Positions 55,194 to 64,000 of a stretch of 64,000 nucleotides of DNA are shown here, piece by piece. The translations under genes and the position numbers were made by a program. Source of the DNA: Pycnococcus provasolii (lineage: Eukaryota; Chlorophyta; Pseudoscourfieldiophyceae; Pseudoscourfieldiales; Pycnococcaceae). Numbering within the stretch: position 1 is the first letter of the stretch; each line of letters begins with the position of its first letter. Under the pieces are notes generated by a model. That model was given only the letters and a program-made list of their open reading frames with translations, was not told where the DNA came from and searched no databases. Location: positions 1,426,001 to 1,490,000 of the forward strand of contig OW568861.1 of NCBI GenBank assembly GCA_938743325.2, read 5' to 3'.

Positions 55194-56939
55194 TCAAATC
55201 AGTTCCGCACGCACCCACTCATCTGCACGAGCACGAGCAATATTACGATTGCGTACCACCACCGCAAATCCTGCTCCAGCCACCACGGCCATTGCCGCAA
55301 TCGCGGCAAGAATATAGAGTGCGACGATGGGACTCGAAGCCTTCGTCGTCGTGACATCATCATCTGCGGCGTTCATGTCCTCGTTTTGATCCGTCGTCAG
55401 CGCAGCTCCAAACTCCTCTGCTTGGATTGTGACGTCCGGTCCAGACATTGCCTCAACGACATGTTCGTGGGTAGGATGAGAAGAAGATGAGGTGTGACTG
55501 CGTGGCACGCCCACGGTCTTCGCAGATGCAGCGTTTTCACTTTCCTGCCCATTATTCTCCTCCTCGTAGTACACGCTCAGAGGGCACGTGTCGCCAAGTT
55601 GAAGCGGACGTTTCAGGGAGGAGCAGACACTCTCCGTCGTCGCCGCCCTACAGCGCGAGCTCTGGTGCAGCAGAGTGCTGAGAGCACGGTATGCGTTAGG
55701 GCACGGATCATCGATGGCGACATCGCGAACGTACTTCTCACCAACGGCACAATACCCACCCTCGACGTTTGGCTTCACAGTGGCGCTGCTGCTACGAAGT
55801 GCGGCATCTGCGACCCACGTGCACATTTGGTTGCTGTGCTCACCGCACGCATCCGCGGATCGGAATCCAAAGCAGTCATCCGCCGAATCGAAAAGCGTGA
55901 AGAGCGGCGTCTCGTGGTCACGCAGGAAAATCGAGCGGGCAACGGCGGCTCCGTCGACGAAGCATCCGCCCACTTGCTCGCCGTAGTACATGTCCATCGC
56001 GCTGTCGTCCCACTCGCAGTTTGGATTCTTCACGCACTCCTCCTGCCCATACAAGCCCGCCTCGTCGCACGTTTTGTCAATGCTGTCGAGCTCTACGAGC
56101 GGCGCGGTGCTCGAGTTCGGCGTGCTCAGCGCGTTGCTGAGCACGGCAGCCATGTCAAGTTGGCAGCCGCCGTCAAACATTCCCGCCCACCAGCAGTGTC
56201 CAATGCGTTCGCACGCCTCCTCGGTGACACTCCACGAGCACTCCGCGGCAGTTTTCGCGAAATTGAAGAGTCCCTTCGCCGCACCGCTTCCAATCGCCTC
56301 CACCGCCTCGCTCACCGATTCGCGCTTTGGCACGCACGTTGTCGAGAATGGATCGAATTCGCAGTGCTCGTCATTCGCGCAGACGGCTGCACTTCCGGCG
56401 AGCAGATTGCACCGGATCACCTTTTGAATGAAGACGCCGTGTCCAAACTCTTCGCCAGCTTCTCCGTGAACTTCCTGCCTTGGCCGCCATCCCATGGCAC
56501 GCATGGAGATGAGCGGTGACAGTGCGCACAAGCCGTCCGCGAAGACGCACGTTGGCGTACCGTCGTTCTCCTTCGATACGCCAAGACAGGCATCCGCACC
56601 CTCGCTCGAGAGCGGTGCGCAGAGCTGCTCGTGCCTCGTTCGCGAGACGAACAGCTCGTATCCTATATCGGACGACGCCTGCAGAAGTTCTCGTGCGTAG
56701 TGGTCGTCGAGCTGGCAAGCCGGCTCATCTTCGAGAGGTGAGGCTTGAGGATCGTTGCCGAAGAGCACCTGTTCGTGCGCCTTGTCCGCGACGTCGTTCA
56801 TCTGCCCGTGCGGGTTCGTCGTAGAGTGCTGGGCTGACCACTTGCACACCGACTGCGAGGTGGCAAGAGCTTCAGACGGGCTGTGCAGTACAGCCGTCAC
56901 GAGAGTGCTGACGAGCACCGCAACGAGCGCCGGCATCAT
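55194..56939 (-). CDS. Type I membrane protein with Cys-rich ectodomain
   Basis: The product has 581 residues. A signal peptide (~1-26) is followed by a ~480-residue ectodomain with about 28 Cys in spaced repeats of the kind CNLLAGSAAVCANDEHCEFD, CSWSVTEEACERIGHCWWAG, CDEAGLYGQEECVKNPNCEW and CFGFRSADACGEHSNQMCTW. Each has a C-x(8-12)-C-x(4-6)-C-x-W/F core, so the ectodomain looks built from four or more copies of a ~45-100 residue Cys unit. A membrane segment (IVALYILAAIAAMAVVAGAG) and a short basic tail end the protein. The unit resembles Cys-rich repeats of algal and protist surface proteins, but I cannot name a family. Function unknown. Confidence 0.75.
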   Translation of the reverse strand: MMPALVAVLVSTLVTAVLHSPSEALATSQSVCKWSAQHSTTNPHGQMNDVADKAHEQVLFGNDPQASPLEDEPACQLDDHYARELLQASSDIGYELFVSRTRHEQLCAPLSSEGADACLGVSKENDGTPTCVFADGLCALSPLISMRAMGWRPRQEVHGEAGEEFGHGVFIQKVIRCNLLAGSAAVCANDEHCEFDPFSTTCVPKRESVSEAVEAIGSGAAKGLFNFAKTAAECSWSVTEEACERIGHCWWAGMFDGGCQLDMAAVLSNALSTPNSSTAPLVELDSIDKTCDEAGLYGQEECVKNPNCEWDDSAMDMYYGEQVGGCFVDGAAVARSIFLRDHETPLFTLFDSADDCFGFRSADACGEHSNQMCTWVADAALRSSSATVKPNVEGGYCAVGEKYVRDVAIDDPCPNAYRALSTLLHQSSRCRAATTESVCSSLKRPLQLGDTCPLSVYYEEENNGQESENAASAKTVGVPRSHTSSSSHPTHEHVVEAMSGPDVTIQAEEFGAALTTDQNEDMNAADDDVTTTKASSPIVALYILAAIAAMAVVAGAGFAVVVRNRNIARARADEWVRAELI

Positions 56940-57399
56940 CAGTTTTGTTGTTATGGTCGTCGTAGAAGAATACTAAGTGCGTCGAAATATGGTGAAGTCG
57001 TGGAGTCCGCTGCAGCAGTCTCCTTGCCATGAAGAGGCTGCTGAAGCACGCGTGTTGGCGCAAGAAGGTTTTGCCCCGTTGGTTGTCCATGAGTCCATGA
57101 CATGCGAGGGGACATGCGTGTTCAGGTGGGAAATCTCGGACGGATACAATTTTGTCAAAATTTTGAGTTCGGGGTGGGTTCTCAGTTCTCAGTCTAGGAC
57201 CGATTTCGGGGATACCTTTCGGGGATTCCATCGGTAGGTTTTTTGATTAGTGGTACTGTACCCTACGAAGTCAGGTTGTGGTAGTCTGTTCTGTTCCCTT
57301 GCACAAGCTTGACTGATAGAGTGATAGGTGCCGTCGCCAGACTTCGTTCGGGTGGTGCCTTGGCCCCCTTCATCATAATCAATACCACTAGTGACACGC
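56940..57399. other. Divergent intergenic region
   Basis: 460 bp between the Cys-rich membrane protein gene and the gene at 57400; no gene or clear element recognised. Confidence 0.5.
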
Positions 57400-59130
57400 A
57401 TGCCCAGTGTCGTGATGGTCGGCCATGACCACGAGACCAGTCACGGACACGCGGGCACGGATCCGTCTCCGTGTGCGCATGCACGGGTCACTGATGCCGA
57501 CGCATCTGAGCTCGCGGCCGCAACAAGAAGCGACTTGCAAGACACCACCAGCGTCGCGGAGGAGGAGGAGGAGAACGAGAAGAACCCAGGAGAAGAACGC
57601 ACGCGGATTCCTATGACCTTCAGAAAACGGCCCGGCTTCCAGGGAAACATCGCGCCCTCGCGCCTCGCGGGGAAGGCCTTCCACGACGCAGACGACGCAA
57701 AAGGCAAGGCGACGAGAAAGTGCGGAAAAAACGCCGTAAGCGCGGAGGGGATGCCTTGTGGGGGGGAGGAGGAGCGGTGGGCGGGCGTGCGAGTGATCGC
57801 CACCGGAGTCGTGCTCGCGCTCACGTGCCTCGGCGTGGTGATCCTCGCGGAGATCCTGGAGCTAGCGTTCAACGCGACGAGCAGCAGTGGCAGTGCGCTG
57901 AAGATCAAACGCGCCGTCCTCGTGGACGTTCCACTCTGCGGTGGCGGACCTGTCAACAACAACAAACAAACAGCAGTGGGTGGCGGCGCCGACGGCGGCG
58001 ACGGCACGGACAGCAGCAGCATGTCGCTGTCCTTCACAGTGCTCTTGGATGTGCACAACACCTTGAGCCGAAACGACGTTGAGCTGTCACTGAGCAAGCT
58101 ATGCTTCGCGAACGAGAACGACGGAGGAGACGTGCTATGCCTCGAGGCGTACTCAACCTCCAGCAGCCGTGCTGGCGAAACGCTCGGCGAAACGCTCGTC
58201 TTTCGCCGCGGAGAGAAACGGACCTACACGGTCCACGTCCGACTTGGTGCCTACAACATCCACTTCCTGCGCACGGCAGTGTCTACTCTGCTATGGTGTG
58301 GTACGACACAGGGACGCAACTGGGCAAGCGAACGCGTCGTCCCTAGTCGCGTGGGGCCCTGCTGGCGAGGAATGCTGAGCTTGGCGACTTCGCACGTTTC
58401 GTATGGCGGGAGCGCGCGTGCGAGGAGCTTTTTGGGCTTTATTCGCTATCCAAGAGTGTCTTTTGACCGCAACATCAGCACTTTGGACATAGAGCTTAGC
58501 TCGATTCCTGATGATAGTCGAACAACAACAAACAAGAGGACTTCGAATGGCGACGGAGGTGCGGCGGACGATAAAGAACTTCACTGGGAATCTTCATGGC
58601 TTCGTTTTGCTGAGTCGAATATCACCTTTTCTACGCGTGCACATGTCCGCCAAACACTAAATGTACATAGGAACTGCAACTCCTCCGGCAACAGCTCTTC
58701 TTCCGCTGCTTCGTGGGCGGCAGAGCAGTCGCCGGCGCAGCTCGTGACTCTGTCATTCGATGGGACAAGCTCGTCGCCGACAACCATACACGACGGCGGC
58801 GGAGTGAACGCACACGCGCGGGAGGACTGCTCTGAATGTACCGTTGCCGACTTGCTCCGACGACGCCCCGTCTTCGCTCGCGGGAGCTTCAATGCCACCA
58901 AACTGTGCGGTGGTGGTGCGCCAAGCACGCCAGTAACTTGGCACGTCTCCGCCGTAAGACGCAACGGCAGCGATCACGATACGCCGTCGTCGCGGTGTTT
59001 CATCAGCACGATGTTTCCGTCGTGGACCGCGACCGTGTGCTGCCGCTGTTTCTCCTCTTCCGCGACGTGCGAGGACCCTGCGTCGCGGCTGGCTACGTCC
59101 TCCCGTGCACTGTCATCCGGAAACTCGTGA
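57400..59130 (+). CDS. Type II membrane protein of unknown function
   Basis: The product has 576 residues from the first in-frame ATG. A soluble, acidic N-terminus (~1-130) precedes a single membrane segment (VRVIATGVVLALTCLGVVIL), with no signal peptide, so the large C-terminal part should be lumenal or outside. That part has beta-rich sequence (SLSFTVLLDVHNTLSRNDVE) and about ten N-glycosylation sequons (NIS, NIT, NSS, NAT, NGS). The arrangement of a helix followed by a beta domain recalls LEA2/NDR1-type proteins, but the match is weak. An AATAAA overlaps the stop codon. Confidence 0.6.
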   Translation: MPSVVMVGHDHETSHGHAGTDPSPCAHARVTDADASELAAATRSDLQDTTSVAEEEEENEKNPGEERTRIPMTFRKRPGFQGNIAPSRLAGKAFHDADDAKGKATRKCGKNAVSAEGMPCGGEEERWAGVRVIATGVVLALTCLGVVILAEILELAFNATSSSGSALKIKRAVLVDVPLCGGGPVNNNKQTAVGGGADGGDGTDSSSMSLSFTVLLDVHNTLSRNDVELSLSKLCFANENDGGDVLCLEAYSTSSSRAGETLGETLVFRRGEKRTYTVHVRLGAYNIHFLRTAVSTLLWCGTTQGRNWASERVVPSRVGPCWRGMLSLATSHVSYGGSARARSFLGFIRYPRVSFDRNISTLDIELSSIPDDSRTTTNKRTSNGDGGAADDKELHWESSWLRFAESNITFSTRAHVRQTLNVHRNCNSSGNSSSSAASWAAEQSPAQLVTLSFDGTSSSPTTIHDGGGVNAHAREDCSECTVADLLRRRPVFARGSFNATKLCGGGAPSTPVTWHVSAVRRNGSDHDTPSSRCFISTMFPSWTATVCCRCFSSSATCEDPASRLATSSRALSSGNS

Positions 59131-59356
59131 AATAAAGATAGCTCCTTGTTTTGATTAAGAAGATAGTTTGTATGACAAGATATTCTTAAACTTCATTCTT
59201 TCAAATGAAAACGTAAACGACGACAACCCCGTTTTCCCACACCACGCGCGAAACTCGTTCTTCTTCTTGGGAGTTAGTTGCTGCGGCCCAGTTGTTGTGC
59301 GATCCCTCCTCCCTTCTTGTTCTTGTCATACCCCACGCTCAGGCAGTAGCCGGTGC

Positions 59357-60346
59357 TCAGACGAGCATGGCGGCGGCGCCAACCACCGCCGCGACAGTGC
59401 CAACCACAGCCCCACCACGGACCGCGGCGTCGCTGGTTGGGGAAACGGTGTTGTTGTTGCCAGTGGGGCTGCTGCTTGGGCCGCTTGTTGGGCTTCCCAC
59501 AGTAGGCCCACTGAACACTTTCTTGTACTCTGCTTCACCGCATACCTCAGCCAAGCACTTGTCAACAATGCTCGCGAGCTTTCCAATCTCAGCCGACACT
59601 TCGGGCTTGCACATAAAGTCCTTTCGCATAGTGTCGTCGACATTTCCAGAATTGCCTGCGAAACTGTCCGAGCATTTCTTTGAACATGTGCTGCCGTAAT
59701 AGATCCGAGGTCCCCAGAGAGAGTGGTAGCCATTCTTCAACCCGCCGTATTCATACTTGTTCGTGAAGCAGAAGCTGCTGCAGACCGGGCCAACGTCAAA
59801 ATTCTTCGTTGATGTGCAACCATTACACGCACTCTTTGCAGAAGACGCATAATAGCAGTCATAAGGATCATCTATGTTTTTGGGCGGAGTAGAGCAGTCC
59901 CAGCCTTGGTCGTATCCAGAAACCTTCTTCGTTTCCAGTTTCTTCTCGAGCATATCTCCCCAAACGACATCGGCTTTTTTCTCCACGTTTTCCGCAATAG
60001 AAAGCAGTGTAGAATACGAGCACGCCTCGTTCGACTTGGCAATGGGGAAAGGGTTGCTTGTGCATTGCTTCGACGAGCAGTCGTCGACAAACTTGCGGAA
60101 GTTTCCGAGACTCTCAAGGCACGAGTCCTTGCAAAGCGTCTCCGTTTGCTTTACGCGGCTCTTAGTAAACTCTTCAAAATTGAAGTAACCTCCACCACGT
60201 ATGAGGTCAGTCCCAAAGCACTTGAGAGCGACCGCCTTGGCAAGGTCGAGTCCCTCTTCGTACACGCACGAGTACGCGTGCGCGCGCGGGCAGAGGGCGA
60301 GCGCGAGCGCGCTGGTAGCGGCAAGGAGCACGTGGGTGCGCGGCAT
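59357..60346 (-). CDS. Secreted Cys-rich protein with GPI-type tail
   Basis: The product has 329 residues from the ATG at 60346; signal peptide ~1-24 (VLLAATSALALALCPRAHA). The mature part has 20 or more Cys, for example CKDSCLESLGNFRKFVDDC, CNGCTSTKNFDVGPVCSSFC and CSKKCSDSFAGNSG. A Pro/Ser/Thr/Gly hinge (SGPTVGSPTSGPSSSPTG) and a final hydrophobic stretch (GAVVGTVAAVVGAAAMLV) suggest a GPI anchor. It does not clearly match the 13795/30736 pair. It is convergent with the gene at 57400. Confidence 0.7.
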   Translation of the reverse strand: MPRTHVLLAATSALALALCPRAHAYSCVYEEGLDLAKAVALKCFGTDLIRGGGYFNFEEFTKSRVKQTETLCKDSCLESLGNFRKFVDDCSSKQCTSNPFPIAKSNEACSYSTLLSIAENVEKKADVVWGDMLEKKLETKKVSGYDQGWDCSTPPKNIDDPYDCYYASSAKSACNGCTSTKNFDVGPVCSSFCFTNKYEYGGLKNGYHSLWGPRIYYGSTCSKKCSDSFAGNSGNVDDTMRKDFMCKPEVSAEIGKLASIVDKCLAEVCGEAEYKKVFSGPTVGSPTSGPSSSPTGNNNTVSPTSDAAVRGGAVVGTVAAVVGAAAMLV

Positions 60347-60921
60347 GGCGGTGTTTGTCGATGTACTTCGACTGACGTGTGGTGTGGTGTGGTGGCAGGG
60401 CAAGGGAGGAGGGCAAGGGAGGGGGGAGGAAGTCACTTACTTGCAAGTCGCTTGCCTGCACCGGTGATGCTGCTTATCCCCCGGGGGGGATATTACGTGA
60501 GAGCTCGCTGATACTTGACGTGAGAACGGCCCGTTGTCCACGGGGTCGTACGAGTTCGTGGAGCGCCGAGCGGTGCACTGGCTGGTACCGATATTAACTA
60601 TGTTAACTATATTGCAAGTTTTTCTGTGGTGCCTCGCCGGCGGCTCGGACCTCTGTTGGTGGGTGTGGCCTTCCTCCGTCGGTGTGTTGGCTGTGTTCCT
60701 CTTTCTAGGCTCTTTGGACAGCTTGCCCGGTTGCCGCCAGTGGTCCGAAGCACTCTGCTTGTCTGTTTTTCTGCTGGTCTGCTCTTCGAGCGTATCTCCT
60801 GGTTCCGGGGGGGGGGGGGGGGGGGGGCCTCCTTTTTGAGCCGCGGGGGGCTAATAATAGTTATTCTAACTTGAATTTGATTATTATTTTAGTTATTCTA
60901 ACGAAACTATCTGCACGATCG
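60347..60921. other. Divergent intergenic region with a G homopolymer
   Basis: 575 bp between a secreted-protein gene and a FkbM gene. A run of about 20 G lies near 60808. Just before the FkbM start the sequence becomes AT-rich (ttattattttagttattc). Confidence 0.6.
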
Positions 60922-61833
60922 ATGGCTACCTTCTTAATACGTGCTCGCCATGTTGTCGCTGTCATGGCCTTTACATTTACTGTATTACTTTTTTGGTCTC
61001 TTCTCCTTGGTGGTGTTCCTTTTTCCCCCCCTCCTCCACCGCCGCCAAGCCCACCACCGTTTTCGAAGGTCGCTGATCGACTTTTCGTCGGCAGACACAT
61101 CTTGTCGGGAAAGAACTTTTTCACGTTTGACCCGACTGTGGACATACACGTATCTTATCACATGTTGACGACAGGCGGCATCTTCGACGAACACGTCATG
61201 AGAGCCTTTGATGTGTCCGCTTCTTCGCTTCTTTCTGGACCACACGAGGGGATAGTCTTGGACGTAGGATCCAACCTCGGATGTTTATCGCTCCATGCAG
61301 GTATAAAGGGATACAAAGTTCACGCCTTTGACATCCAGGCTTCAGTGCTTGCTCGTTTGAGCTTATCAGTTGAGTCTCATGGTCTTGAAAATAGGATTTA
61401 TACACACAGGCTCGCCATCTCAAACGATACCGATATAGCGCTGAAAAGATTCGACATGTTTCCAGAAAATCCTGGAGGTGTTGGCGCAGGTCAAAAGGGC
61501 GAAATTCCTGTTTACACTGCTCGACTTGACGACATATATTCACAAGGCGAAGTCATTGCTTTTATGAAGATTGACACCGAAGGAGGGGAGTTAGGTGTCC
61601 TTCAGTCAGCAGACCGCTTATTAAGAACCGGACGTATCCTGAGTTTGGTATCGGAAGTTCGAAGTCACCAGGCATCTATTGCCAAACTGCTGCTCCGGTA
61701 TAGATACAAGTGTCGTCTGCTAAAGGACACGCTTGTCGAGTCGTGCCCCACAGAGAGTTCGCTTTATGACTTAGTGGCAGATATTGAGGCTATTCCTCGT
61801 GACCGCTTTGACGATATGTTTTGCTGCAGGTAA
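60922..61833 (+). CDS. FkbM-family methyltransferase, membrane-anchored
   Basis: The product has 303 residues from the ATG at 60922. A type II anchor (VVAVMAFTFTVLLFWSLLLG) and a PPPPPPPSPPP stem precede a canonical FkbM domain. Motif I is IVLDVGSNLGCLSLHAG (~110-125), then VHAFDIQASVLARL, and KIDTEGGELGVLQSADRLL (~216-234) carries the family's acidic motif. SLVSEVRSHQASIAKLL follows. It probably methylates sugars in the Golgi. The base composition is AT-richer than most neighbours, like the glycosyltransferase genes at 23-26 kb. Confidence 0.88.
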   Translation: MATFLIRARHVVAVMAFTFTVLLFWSLLLGGVPFSPPPPPPPSPPPFSKVADRLFVGRHILSGKNFFTFDPTVDIHVSYHMLTTGGIFDEHVMRAFDVSASSLLSGPHEGIVLDVGSNLGCLSLHAGIKGYKVHAFDIQASVLARLSLSVESHGLENRIYTHRLAISNDTDIALKRFDMFPENPGGVGAGQKGEIPVYTARLDDIYSQGEVIAFMKIDTEGGELGVLQSADRLLRTGRILSLVSEVRSHQASIAKLLLRYRYKCRLLKDTLVESCPTESSLYDLVADIEAIPRDRFDDMFCCR

Positions 61834-62013
61834 ATTATTAATAGAAGAATTTAATAATATTATTAGTGATGTTATTAGTACAGTAATACAAGAACTTCGG
61901 ATTCAAGCTCTTAAGAAGCACGTGTTACAGGTACTTGGTGTGTGACACCATGACTCAAAGTTTGGCGCGACACAATAAGTTAGTTATCTTCTTCGGCGCC
62001 GGATGAGGCAGCG

Positions 62014-63158
62014 ATGGTCGCAGGCGACTTGGAGCCACACCCGAGCGTCGCAAAGCTGTGGCGTGGATTCGGCTCGAGATCGGCACTGCATTCCCTGCTA
62101 TGCACGGACGTTCAGGAGCACACTCGCCGCACATTTCTCCCACCGGGCGTTTGCCGTGCCGCACAGAGGCGCGCAGACGATGCGGCGGCGAACGGCCTCG
62201 CCACGTCGGCGATCGATCAGGCATTCAGGCATCTGTGGCAGCCGAAATCGAGCGCGACGTCAATGCGTCACACCAAGCGCAGGTTGAGGCGGCGTCGAAG
62301 CGACAGTTCGCCGCAGCGGAGCGCGTTGCCGCAGCGACGCAAATCGATGTCGTTGCTGCCGCATCGGCGGCGGCGGAGCAGGAGGTGGACCAGAACGGTC
62401 AGTTCGCCGCCGTGGAAGGCATGGGTGTCGGCGAATTCGCGCACGACGACGAGGAGGGCGGTGGAATGCACGATGGCGAAGATGCAATTAACGAGGAAGA
62501 GGAAGAGGGGGAGGAGGAGGAAGAAGAAGTGGAGGAGGAGGAAGAAGAAGAGGAGGACGAAAACGTTGAGAACGACGGATATTGGGACAGCGACGATGGT
62601 GATGTATCGCTCGCCCGAGACGTGGACGAGCACCTCGACGTGCTCGACGAAAATCCATCACCCGAATTGTGGGAAGAGGCACAATCAGCCGCATTTCCAA
62701 GCGACGACGAGGCGGAGCTGTGGGAGCTAGTCACGCTCGCTGTTCGCCGCGAGGCAAGGGGGAACCCTCGGCGTGCTCTGCGCATTCTTCGTACCGTGCG
62801 GGAATGGCGCGCATGGGGCGGGCACGGCATCGACGCAAACGTCAGCATTTCGAACTTTGGGGCTGGGATTGGCCGCTCCGCCGCACACGTATCGGCATCA
62901 TACTTTGGCAGCGATGGCCCACCTGTCGTCGAGCCATCGATCTCGCGTGCGCAGGCGTCACGGCGGCTCGGCGTGCTCGCGGTTGCCGCGGCGACCATCG
63001 CCACGGCGCTCGAACAGCACGCGTCGACGCGTGATGTGCGCACGAGAGACCCAGCTCGTATCCGCGAGCACGGGGACATTGCTCGAACGCAACTCAAAGC
63101 TGTTACTAGTTACTACGCGCGAAAGTTCGGAAGTGACGCGAATGCGCCACGAGCGTGA
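62014..63158 (+). CDS. Acidic hypothetical gene with apparent frame change
   Basis: From the ATG at 62014 the first ~75 codons look protein-like (PSVAKLWRGFGSRSALHSLL, ADDAAANGLATSAIDQAF). Around 62225 the protein-like signal moves to another frame, which continues to 63158: an Ala/Glu helical part (VEAASKRQFAAAERVAAATQ), a long Glu/Asp run, DVDEHLDVLDENPSPELWEE and an Ala-rich helical end. No splice sites fit the change, so an indel (mutation or sequence error) is likely. No family is recognised. Base bias could also produce such frames, so confidence is low. Confidence 0.35.
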
Positions 63159-64000
63159 GCGCAATCACCGACGCGAGACGGCCGGCACCGCCGCACCTGG
63201 ACGGGCCCGCGCCTCGGTGTCGGGGATTCAACGCCCTTGGGCGTTGAATCTTTGGCTTCATCCCCGACATCTCGCTCAACTTGAAGCTTTTAGGCGTCGA
63301 CGAAGAGAACAACTTGAAAGGTGGGAACGCAACAAAACAAGAAAAGATAACAAACCGTGTCGTCTTCGAAAAAAAAAGATTGTGATGAACAAAAACCTAT
63401 CTCCTACGCAACAACTTATACGACAAGAACACGGGCACACGGCAAAGAAAACTCTTTACAAATGCTTTGCGATTTTGGCATCGTGCCGCGAGTGAGTGCT
63501 TCGAATCAAACCTAACTGCCAAAAAAATGGCTGTTGTTATTGGCTTCGTTCTGCACGACACTGGCCGACGGTCGGCCGCATACCGGAGGCAAATTGTTTT
63601 TTTCAACATGTGGGTCAAACTGCCAGCCTGGCAATTAGGGTTGTCCAAGAACCAAATGAAAGAGAAGGTTGGTGCAAGCAAGATCATAGGGCTTATACAC
63701 GACAGACCACCGGGTACCTTTCTTCCCCGGGGAAGCTTTACTGTTCTCTCCTATGGATAGGGGATATTAACCCTTACCCTAATCTGAAAACCCTAACCTT
63801 GGAACCCCCAATCTCAAACCCCCAATGCGCCCGAACAAGCTCTTGCAAGCTCTTGCAAGCTATGGGAAGCTCGCGGCCGGTGTGCAAGGGGGGGTTTTTC
63901 GTCATGACTGAAGTATACATGCCGCCGGAGCGAGACGGTCTCTTTCGACTACATGTCCGTGTTTCATGGCTGAACCATCACCTTTCCGCTAAGAGTATTA
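63159..64000. other. Right-end intergenic region
   Basis: No gene recognised. It contains the hairpin at 63218..63269 and, near 63756..63830, a few ccctaa-like units in a C-rich stretch. Confidence 0.5.
63218..63269. repeat. Strong nested hairpin
   Basis: The inner arms gattcaacgccc and gggcgttgaatc (63225..63250, 2-base loop) are perfect. Outer arms tgtcgggga (63218) and tccccgaca (63261..63269) add a second layer. It lies ~60 bp after the stop of the acidic gene. It could be a 3'-end RNA structure or a recombination relic. Confidence 0.75.

Noticed and set aside
60808-60830. G run (and the one near 48545) as a functional quadruplex site
   Set aside because: A single homopolymer next to no recognised element; its length is also unreliable in sequencing.
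63756-63830. Telomere-like ccctaa units near the right end
   Set aside because: Only a few irregular units in C-rich DNA; no tandem array.
1-64000. tRNA genes
   Set aside because: No stretch combined A-box, B-box and a cloverleaf on either strand when scanned by eye; a dedicated search could still find one.

Overview
The window looks like nuclear DNA of a green alga (chlorophyte, probably prasinophyte grade). It carries a PSI antenna gene of the Lhca3 type and a PsbQ-type oxygen-evolving enhancer gene, both with plastid targeting. Spliced genes have short GT-AG introns and most genes have none. There are also eukaryotic genes such as a NEK kinase, the splicing factor SMU1, a GPR155-like protein and a GT29 sialyltransferase-like protein. 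The species is not determinable from the sequence alone; green alga is inferred from the photosystem genes. No tRNA, rRNA, CRISPR array or virus-like element was recognised.

The first ~36.7 kb reads as an accessory, surface-related region. It holds seven genes plus one decayed fragment for SAM-type helical domains (here SAM means sterile alpha motif). These are mostly single-pass membrane proteins with variable outsides (Cys-rich, Lin-12/Notch repeat, Pro-rich, or a PLAC8 module) and one to four SAM domains at the C-terminus. Several arose by local duplication that includes 3' flanks. Among them lie genes for glycan-modifying enzymes: a GT29 sialyltransferase-like protein, a GT32 protein fused to a methyltransferase-like domain, GT34-like and GT77-like proteins, a DUF3431-like protein, and FkbM and Methyltransf_22 methyltransferases. 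Two paralogous secreted Cys-rich proteins, a chloroplast-type methyltransferase, an isochorismatase, SMU1 and an rRNA pseudouridine synthase with an apparent frame break also lie here. A 1.0-kb copy of the promoter and 5' half of SMU1 sits 7.6 kb from the intact gene. A 236-bp TA-flanked MITE and a ~170-bp repeat shared by two unrelated promoters are further signs of a fluid region.

From ~36.7 to ~60 kb the content is more ordinary: NEK kinase, PsbQ and Lhca3 (divergent pair), a papain-type protease, a GPR155/LYCHOS-like membrane protein, and several organelle-targeted, secreted or membrane proteins of unknown function. The last 4 kb holds another FkbM methyltransferase, an acidic hypothetical gene that appears to change frame, and a strong hairpin.

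Taken together, the left part may encode a surface recognition and glycan-modification repertoire: receptor-like SAM proteins outside-to-inside, and Golgi-type enzymes that could decorate them or the cell coat. This is inference from gene content. The domain assignments themselves rest on motifs seen in the translated sequence.
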